This document shows, one piece after another, positions 59,277 to 64,000 of a stretch of DNA of 64,000 nucleotides (its first letter is position 1; each line of letters opens with the position of its first letter). The translations under genes and the position numbers were made by a program. This stretch comes from Candidatus Roizmanbacteria bacterium RIFCSPLOWO2_01_FULL_40_13 (GTDB taxonomy: Bacteria; Patescibacteriota; Microgenomatia; UBA1406; GWC2-37-13). The notes below the pieces were generated by a model. That model worked only from the letters and a program-made list of their open reading frames with translations, made no database searches and was not told where the DNA came from. The DNA is taken from NCBI GenBank assembly GCA_001789745.1, contig MGAN01000018.1:35002-99001 (forward strand), written 5' to 3'.

Positions 59277-61472
59277 ATGTCTCAATTATCCTTCTTACAA
59301 ATCCGCAATCCCAAAGAAGACGAGACGCCGATTGAGGCGGCGACCCAGATCTTCGCGTCGCTTCTTTCTTATCCTTATGTCCCCACCTGGAAAAGACTTT
59401 TTGTCCCAGTCAAGCGCTATGCTTTTGAAATTTTTCTTTTGGATCAAACCATTTATTTTTATGTCTCAACTCCCCGGGAAAACGAAACCTTAATTCAAAG
59501 CCTGATCACTTCCTCTTTCCCCCAATCCAAGGTGACCAAGACTACCGATCCTATGAGCCTCGTCTTTAAGTCAAAAAATGTCTCAGCCGGTGAAGCTGTG
59601 CTTAACTCCTTCCACTATCTGCCGATCAAGACCTACTTCGATTTCAAGGACGTGGATCCCTTATCCTCCCTCGTTGGTTTCTTCTCCAAACAAAACCCTG
59701 TCCTTAGGATGGCGGTGCAAATCGTTGTAACTCCGGCAAGCTTTCCCTGGCAGGACCAGACCGTGACCGCAGCCAAACAGCAGATCTATGACGAGCACGC
59801 CGCCCGCTACACCAGAAGCCCGCAACAGCTTTTGATGCTTAAGAAGGCTTCATTTCAGGGCGGGAAAGCGGTAATCAGATTAGTGGTCGGGTCAAATATT
59901 ATAGAGTCGCATAGCCATGCGTCTCTACTTCCTTATCTGCAAAATCTGGCAGGCACCTTCGGCAGCTTTTCCCTGGGTGACGGCAACCAGTTTGTTTTTC
60001 GCAGGCCTTTGATCTTTAAGGATCATCTCTTAAAAAGAATCAAGGAAAGAAAGACTTATTTTTTTGAGCGTAAATACCAGATCTTAAATGCCCAGGAGCT
60101 GGCTACTCTTTGGCACCCGACAGGCTATCTGTTATCCGGTATCAAAAATATCGCCTGGGGTAAGACCCTGAAAGGCGAACCGCCGGAGAATCTGCCTGTG
60201 ACAAATGTAGAGACGCATAGCAATGCGTCTCTACAAAATTTCAAACGGGGCGTCAATTTTTTTGCCAAAGCCGAATTCAAAAACAAGCAGACGATCTTCG
60301 GCATCAAGACGCCGGACCGCCGAAAGCACGTCTATATCATCGGCAAGACCGGCTCGGGCAAATCCACCCTGATTGCCAATATGGCGATAGACGATATCAG
60401 AAAAGACCGGGGGATAGGAATTATCGACCCGCACGGCGATCTCTCCAACATCATCCTCGATTATATTCCCAAAAGAAGGCTTAACGACGTCGTCTATCTT
60501 GAACCATTCGATACGGAAAGACCTTTCTCGCTTAACGTCCTGGAGGTCAGGAATAAACAGCAAAAAGATTTGATCGCATCCGGAATCGTTTCCATCTTTA
60601 ATAAAATTTACAAGGAAAGCTGGGGTCCGAGGCTAGAATATATTTTAAGAAATGTAATTTTGACGCTTTTGGAAAGCCCCGGATCTACCCTTGTCGACAT
60701 TCTTCCTTTGCTTTCCCACAAAGAATACCGCCGCAAAATCGTCGGCAAACTGCAGGATCCGGTACTTAAAGGCTTCTGGGAAAAGGAGTTCGAAAGAATG
60801 CCCGACCGGCTGCGTGCCGAGGCAATCTCACCGATCCAGAACAAGGTCGGCCAGTTCGTCACCTCCAGAATGATCAGAAACATCCTGGGCAAATCCAAAT
60901 CCTCGATCGACCTGGAGTCGATTATGAACGACGGCAAAATCCTCATCCTGAACCTGTCGCAGGGTAAACTGGGAGAAGACAGTGCCGCACTGCTGGGCGC
61001 TATGATCATCACCCAAATCCAACTTGCGGCCATGAACAGGTCATTTGTCAAAGAAGAAGAACGCAGGGACTTCTTTCTTTATGTTGACGAATTCCAGAAC
61101 TTTGCCACTACTTCCTTCATTAAAATCCTCTCGGAAGCCCGTAAATACCGGCTGGCGCTGACTCTGGCCAACCAGTATATCGAGCAATTGGAGCTTGACG
61201 TGCAAAAAGCCATCTTTGGCAATGTGGGAACCTTAATCTCATTCGTAGTCGGCGCCAGGGACGCTCACCTTCTGACTTTTGAGTTTGCGGAAATCTACAA
61301 CGAAAACGATCTTGTGTCTTTGGGTAAGTATGAAACAGTGCTCAAACTCTCCATCGACGGAATGACTTCGGCACCTTTTCCCGCCACTACCCTACCCCTG
61401 CCTGAGTTAAAGAATGAAAACAAGGAGAAAATTATCCGGCTGTCGAAGGAAAGATATGGAAGAAAAGCATAA
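59277..61472 (+). CDS. DUF87/TraG-VirB4-like ATPase
   Basis: About 731 residues, related to type IV secretion and DNA-translocation ATPases. An N-terminal domain (1-340) is followed by the ATPase with Walker A GKTGSGKST near 355-363, IIDPHGDLSN near 380-389, Walker B DFFLYVDEFQNFAT near 597-610 and the LANQYIEQL motif near 632-640. In CPR it is often a single gene without a full secretion system and may serve pilus or DNA uptake functions. Two in-frame P1 palindromes add ESHSHASL near 209-216 and ETHSNASL near 311-318. Start chosen from the promoter position. Confidence 0.87.
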   Translation: MSQLSFLQIRNPKEDETPIEAATQIFASLLSYPYVPTWKRLFVPVKRYAFEIFLLDQTIYFYVSTPRENETLIQSLITSSFPQSKVTKTTDPMSLVFKSKNVSAGEAVLNSFHYLPIKTYFDFKDVDPLSSLVGFFSKQNPVLRMAVQIVVTPASFPWQDQTVTAAKQQIYDEHAARYTRSPQQLLMLKKASFQGGKAVIRLVVGSNIIESHSHASLLPYLQNLAGTFGSFSLGDGNQFVFRRPLIFKDHLLKRIKERKTYFFERKYQILNAQELATLWHPTGYLLSGIKNIAWGKTLKGEPPENLPVTNVETHSNASLQNFKRGVNFFAKAEFKNKQTIFGIKTPDRRKHVYIIGKTGSGKSTLIANMAIDDIRKDRGIGIIDPHGDLSNIILDYIPKRRLNDVVYLEPFDTERPFSLNVLEVRNKQQKDLIASGIVSIFNKIYKESWGPRLEYILRNVILTLLESPGSTLVDILPLLSHKEYRRKIVGKLQDPVLKGFWEKEFERMPDRLRAEAISPIQNKVGQFVTSRMIRNILGKSKSSIDLESIMNDGKILILNLSQGKLGEDSAALLGAMIITQIQLAAMNRSFVKEEERRDFFLYVDEFQNFATTSFIKILSEARKYRLALTLANQYIEQLELDVQKAIFGNVGTLISFVVGARDAHLLTFEFAEIYNENDLVSLGKYETVLKLSIDGMTSAPFPATTLPLPELKNENKEKIIRLSKERYGRKA
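59902..59927. repeat. P1 palindrome, copy 3 (in frame)
   Basis: TAGAGTCGCAT and ATGCGTCTCTA arms, read as ESHSHASL in the same frame as other copies. Confidence 0.8.
60207..60234. repeat. P1 palindrome, copy 4 (in frame)
   Basis: GTAGAGACGCAT and ATGCGTCTCTAC arms, read as VETHSNASL. Confidence 0.85.
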
Positions 61473-61630
61473 GATGAAACATGAATCGTAAAACATAAAA
61501 CTTTTAATAAAAATGCGTAAGGGCTAATTACTTTTCGATTTAGGCGATCCTCTTGTAAAGAAAATTTACAGAATCACTCTAGATTTTCCTCAAAATACCA
61601 ATTTTCGATCGGAGAATAACTGAAAAGAGC

Positions 61631-61753
61631 TAGAAGCTATTTCAATACTCGTCACTCTTGCTTGTCCAGAGTCTCTAAACCTCTTTTAGATTCTGGACGC
61701 GCCTTCGGCTTGCCAGAATGACGTAAATAGCCAGGTTTTGAAATAGGCTCTAG
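61631..61753. mobile_element. Inverted-repeat element with TA target duplication
   Basis: Ends AGAAGCTATTTCAA and TTGAAATAGGCTCT are inverted repeats (12 of 14 matching), flanked by TA on both sides. The centre has the AGATTCTGGACGCGCC/TGCCAGAATGACG repeat. Confidence 0.7.
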
Positions 61754-61860
61754 TCTATCTATAATTTTAAACATCGTTGAAGCAGGAGCAAGAATATCAT
61801 TAAAAGAAAAAAGGCATTTGTTAAGTATAGCCTTTGCTTCCTTAAAAGAAACAAAATATC

Positions 61861-61964
61861 TATACCCGTCTTAGTTGATTTTGCAAAATGTCAACTAAAG
61901 TTATCTTATCAGATCAACTAAGGAGGGATACATACTGATTGCGATTTCAATTAATAGAAGTATA
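61861..61964 (+). repeat. T1 element inserted in a coding sequence
   Basis: TATACCCGTCTTAGTTG to AGAAGTATA. TA at 61861-61862 and at 61963-61964 would be the target duplication. Confidence 0.85.
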
Positions 61965-62097
61965 CTTAATTTTGCAAAAGAATTTGATTTAATAACTAAC
62001 AATAATCTCAACGAAATAATGATTGGCGTAAATGAATTAGCTAAAACTCTTTACGGCTTACTTTATAAGAGAGAATAAATGTTTTATGTTACAAGCT

Positions 62098-62535
62098 TTA
62101 TGTTTTATTTGACTCTCCGAAGACTTTGTTCCAATCCCGCGCGAAGAGGTCCTTGAGCTTTTTGAGTTTATCGGCGGTGGTTTTACTTTCGCTTTTGGCT
62201 TTATCTACTGACTCACTTACCATACTCATATATTTCTCCCGGTCAAATTCTTCCCATTTTTCCTGCATATCTTCAAGACGCTCCATAACCTCTTTCTTGA
62301 CTTTCGTATAAGTTTTCTTGCCTTCTTCGCTGATTTCGCCCCAGACTTCCTTTACTTTCTTATCCAACTCCATCTCCTCAATATTTTTTTTAAGATGTTT
62401 AATCTTCTTTATTACCTCTTCACGATTTTCCTTACCCGATTTTGGAGACAAGAACAATGCAGTTATTCCTCCTATGATTGTGCCAAATAAAACGCCTAAA
62501 CCGAAGAAACGAGTTGGTCTTTTATTATCAGCCAT
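62098..62535 (-). CDS. YtxH-domain membrane-anchored coiled-coil protein
   Basis: 145 residues. FFGLGVLFGTIIGGITALFLSPKSGKENREEV near 11-42 is the glycine-rich helix and SPKSGKE boundary of YtxH proteins. The rest is a charged amphipathic helix (KKNIEEMELDKKVKEVWGEISEEGKKTYTK). Function unknown, often stress-related. Start ATG at 62535, six bases after TATATT; upstream sequence in the same frame is repeat DNA. Confidence 0.85.
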   Translation of the reverse strand: MADNKRPTRFFGLGVLFGTIIGGITALFLSPKSGKENREEVIKKIKHLKKNIEEMELDKKVKEVWGEISEEGKKTYTKVKKEVMERLEDMQEKWEEFDREKYMSMVSESVDKAKSESKTTADKLKKLKDLFARDWNKVFGESNKT

Positions 62536-62541
62536 AATAAT

Positions 62542-62569
62542 AATATAACAGGATTTTTTAACTATGCAA
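62542..62569 (-). promoter_or_regulatory. Promoter of the YtxH gene, leaderless
   Basis: On the minus strand TTGCAT, 16 bases, TATATT, then six bases and ATG at 62535. Confidence 0.65.
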
Positions 62570-62740
62570 GAGGTAATTAATACTGAATAAATACTATATC
62601 TACATCTACCGTCAATGAGTTTGCAAACTTTTTTTCGTATTTCACTTCGGAGGAGTGCGTCCGCACACCGTCCGGAGTGCTTTCGCTTTCGCAATTTTAA
62701 CTAAGATGGGTATACCAATACCACCCCTTTTCTCCCCTCT

Positions 62741-62945
62741 TATACCCGTCTTAGTTGATTTTGCAAATTTTCAACTAAAAATATCTTATTAAATCAACTT
62801 AGAGGGGTATACTTCGATAACTTAAGGTTTGCAACTGAGTTACTCAGTATATACCCATCTAATCCGCTTTTTCGCTCCGAGAGAGCTGCAAATCGGAGTA
62901 AGATGGGTATATATACTGATTGCGATTTCAATTAATAGAAGTATA
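62741..62945 (+). mobile_element. T1 element interrupted by a T2 element
   Basis: T1 left part 62741-62811 and right part 62910-62945 flank a complete T2 copy in the opposite orientation (62808-62911). The break is at the internal TATATA of T1. A further T1 fragment lies at 62699-62714. The rest of 62946-63199 holds a GGATTCCCG/CGGGAATGAC repeat and AT-rich DNA. Confidence 0.8.
62808..62911 (-). repeat. T2 element nested in T1
   Basis: TATACTTCGATAACTTAAGG start (tail), AACTGAGTTACTCAGTATA, end GATGGGTATA on the plus strand. Confidence 0.8.
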
Positions 62946-63199
62946 AGTTAAAGAGAAGTTCGATAGAAATATTAAAATTCTGTCATTCCGGACTTGATCC
63001 GGAATCCAGAATTCTTAGCCTGGATTCCCGCTTTTTACGGGAATGACAAATGTTGTAGATTTCTATGTGGTTTCTTTATGGAAAAAGGAAACAGTTATTC
63101 TTCTCCCCTCCTTGACAAGAAGGGGGAGGCGAATTAAATCATTTAATTATTAATACATTTATTTGCTTATTCGTGAGCATTTGTAGTATTGGTAGTATT

Positions 63200-63934
63200 T
63201 TATCTGATATATTTCTGGTAGCTCTTATTCTTGTCAAAAGGGAGAAAAGGATGAATAATAAAGGCCAAACCCCTGCGAACAACCTCTTCTACGGCAAAAC
63301 TGTCAGACTCCCAGCTCATGACCGTCCAGTCCAGTTTTTGAGCCGACCTCCAGGATACGGGGAAACCGATTTTTTTATAAGCAACCAGATATGATAAAAA
63401 GGCTATAAATTTAACCAGCATCAGCGTCAGCCTGCCTCTAAGTGAGTGTGTCTTGATCGAGTTAAAATTTCTAATTTGGGCAACGCTCTCTTCGTCTGCG
63501 ATTTCCTCAACTATCTCTGCAATAGGCGAAAACGCATGAGTGTGCTGGTGACTGTCAAGCATGTCAACCTGCAGATTTCTTTTTTTGAGAAGATTCAGTT
63601 GCGACTGAATCTCGGATTTGATATCCAACCTATCAACCTTACCCAAAAACAGCTTAACCAGGAAGACCGGTAAGGGAAAGAATTTGCCTTCTCTGTCAAC
63701 TAAAGACTTGATATTGAGGAAGTGCGAACTGGGTTTACCTTCGATCAAATTGATGTGAAGCCCGATTTTCACTTCTTTTTTTTTAACCAAAGTGCTTACC
63801 AGCTGTCTCAGGCGGGCTTGGCTTACCATGGTTGCAATAACCGACAAGCCAAAAAGTCTGTCGCGCCTGACCAGCTTCAGAATTTCCTTATCTGCCCTCG
63901 GATTATAACCAAAATCGTCACTGTAAAGTTTCAT
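63200..63934 (-). CDS. ChbG/YdjC-type carbohydrate deacetylase
   Basis: 244 residues. Removes N-acetyl groups from short chitin-like or related sugars. SDDFGYNPRAD near 5-15 gives the metal aspartate, IGLHINLIEGKPSS near 78-91 and MLDSHQHTHAFSP near 125-137 the His ligands and catalytic region, and IIHPFLPFD near 230 the closing motif. Start ATG at 63934 (MKLYSDDFG); a start four codons upstream is possible. In the surface-glycan context it may act on an amino sugar (inference). Confidence 0.87.
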   Translation of the reverse strand: MKLYSDDFGYNPRADKEILKLVRRDRLFGLSVIATMVSQARLRQLVSTLVKKKEVKIGLHINLIEGKPSSHFLNIKSLVDREGKFFPLPVFLVKLFLGKVDRLDIKSEIQSQLNLLKKRNLQVDMLDSHQHTHAFSPIAEIVEEIADEESVAQIRNFNSIKTHSLRGRLTLMLVKFIAFLSYLVAYKKIGFPVSWRSAQKLDWTVMSWESDSFAVEEVVRRGLAFIIHPFLPFDKNKSYQKYIR

Positions 63935-64000
63935 AATTTTCAACAAATTCTAAATACTAAACCCTAAATCCTAAACAAATTCAAATTTCTTAAATTCAAA

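Larger units (their letters stand above)
61513..62078 (+). pseudogene. Four-helix-bundle (S23-like) protein gene broken by two elements
   Basis: Three coding pieces of a four-helix-bundle protein (family of the 23S rRNA-associated IVP protein). Piece 1 (about 61537-61630) reads DPLVKKIYRITLDFPQNTNF and then, after a frameshift, LKRA. An inverted-repeat element (61631-61753) follows. Piece 2 (61752-61862) reads SLSIILNIVEAGARISLKEK to ASLKETKYL. A T1 element follows. Piece 3 (61965-62078) reads LNFAKEFDLITNNNLNEIMI to LLYKRE. Removing both elements with one TA copy each restores RASLSIILN and ETKYLLNF. Confidence 0.75.

Noticed and set aside
60608-61051. 147-codon frame opposite the DUF87 ATPase
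   Set aside because: Shadow frame; the plus strand carries the Walker motifs.
62695-62945. CRISPR-like array of repeats
   Set aside because: Repeats are nested T1/T2 elements with unequal spacing and inverted orientation; no cas genes in the window.

Overview
The window looks like a chromosome piece from a Candidate Phyla Radiation (Patescibacteria) bacterium, most likely Microgenomates. This is inferred from gene content: a VirB4/TraG-like DUF87 ATPase, a FemAB-type transferase, many GT-C membrane glycosyltransferases, short genes with almost no Shine-Dalgarno sites, and AT-rich DNA. TGA is used as a normal stop, which argues against the Gracilibacteria/Absconditabacteria code. Layout: 0-16.6 kb holds galE (cut by the edge), a DMT exporter, a GT2 and a DUF2079 protein, a Xer-type recombinase, tRNA-Leu, rhomboid, a TrpR-like regulator, tRNA-Ser with a GIY-YIG gene, a DsbA-like protein, an alpha/beta hydrolase, a membrane-anchored Mur ligase, a DegT-type aminotransferase, a FemAB protein, an ABC-2 exporter and a class I aminotransferase. 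17.5-24.3 kb holds yebC, a TPR protein, a LytR_C-like protein, a KefB-type antiporter, a TraR/DksA protein and lgt. 24.3-38.7 kb is a surface polysaccharide/glycoprotein locus: five large GT-C or YfhO-type membrane proteins, GT4, two GT2, an epimerase pair and a HAD protein. 38.7-48.7 kb holds a CBS protein, tRNA-Leu, a HAD-ACT protein behind an attenuator, a methyltransferase, PAP2, dnaB, an MBL hydrolase, tRNA-His, hflX, tRNA-Thr, a TrmH-like gene and a GxxExxY gene. 48.8-53.6 kb is accessory: secreted DUF11 protein, tiny membrane genes, hairpin-rich DNA, a GC-richer lipoprotein and two candidate RNAs. 53.6-64 kb holds two GT-C proteins, a DUF433/DUF5615 toxin-antitoxin pair, the DUF87 ATPase, a broken four-helix-bundle gene, YtxH and a ChbG/YdjC deacetylase. 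Three themes stand out. (1) Small inverted-repeat elements of several families invade intergenic DNA. Two of them (T1 and T2) share an architecture, appear to duplicate a TA target, nest in each other, and carry an outward promoter-like tail that faces the next start codon. (2) Short palindromes sit in frame inside many coding regions; one family encodes the same peptide (ETHSNASL-like) four times. (3) Promoters with TATAAT-like -10 boxes lie 6-7 bases before the ATG, so many mRNAs are probably leaderless. The strongest new regulatory signals are a serine-codon leader peptide with an attenuator before the HAD-ACT (SerB-like) gene, and an orphan ~80-nt structured RNA with its own promoter and terminator at 52.5 kb. 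All family names are assigned by motif recognition only; no database search was run.
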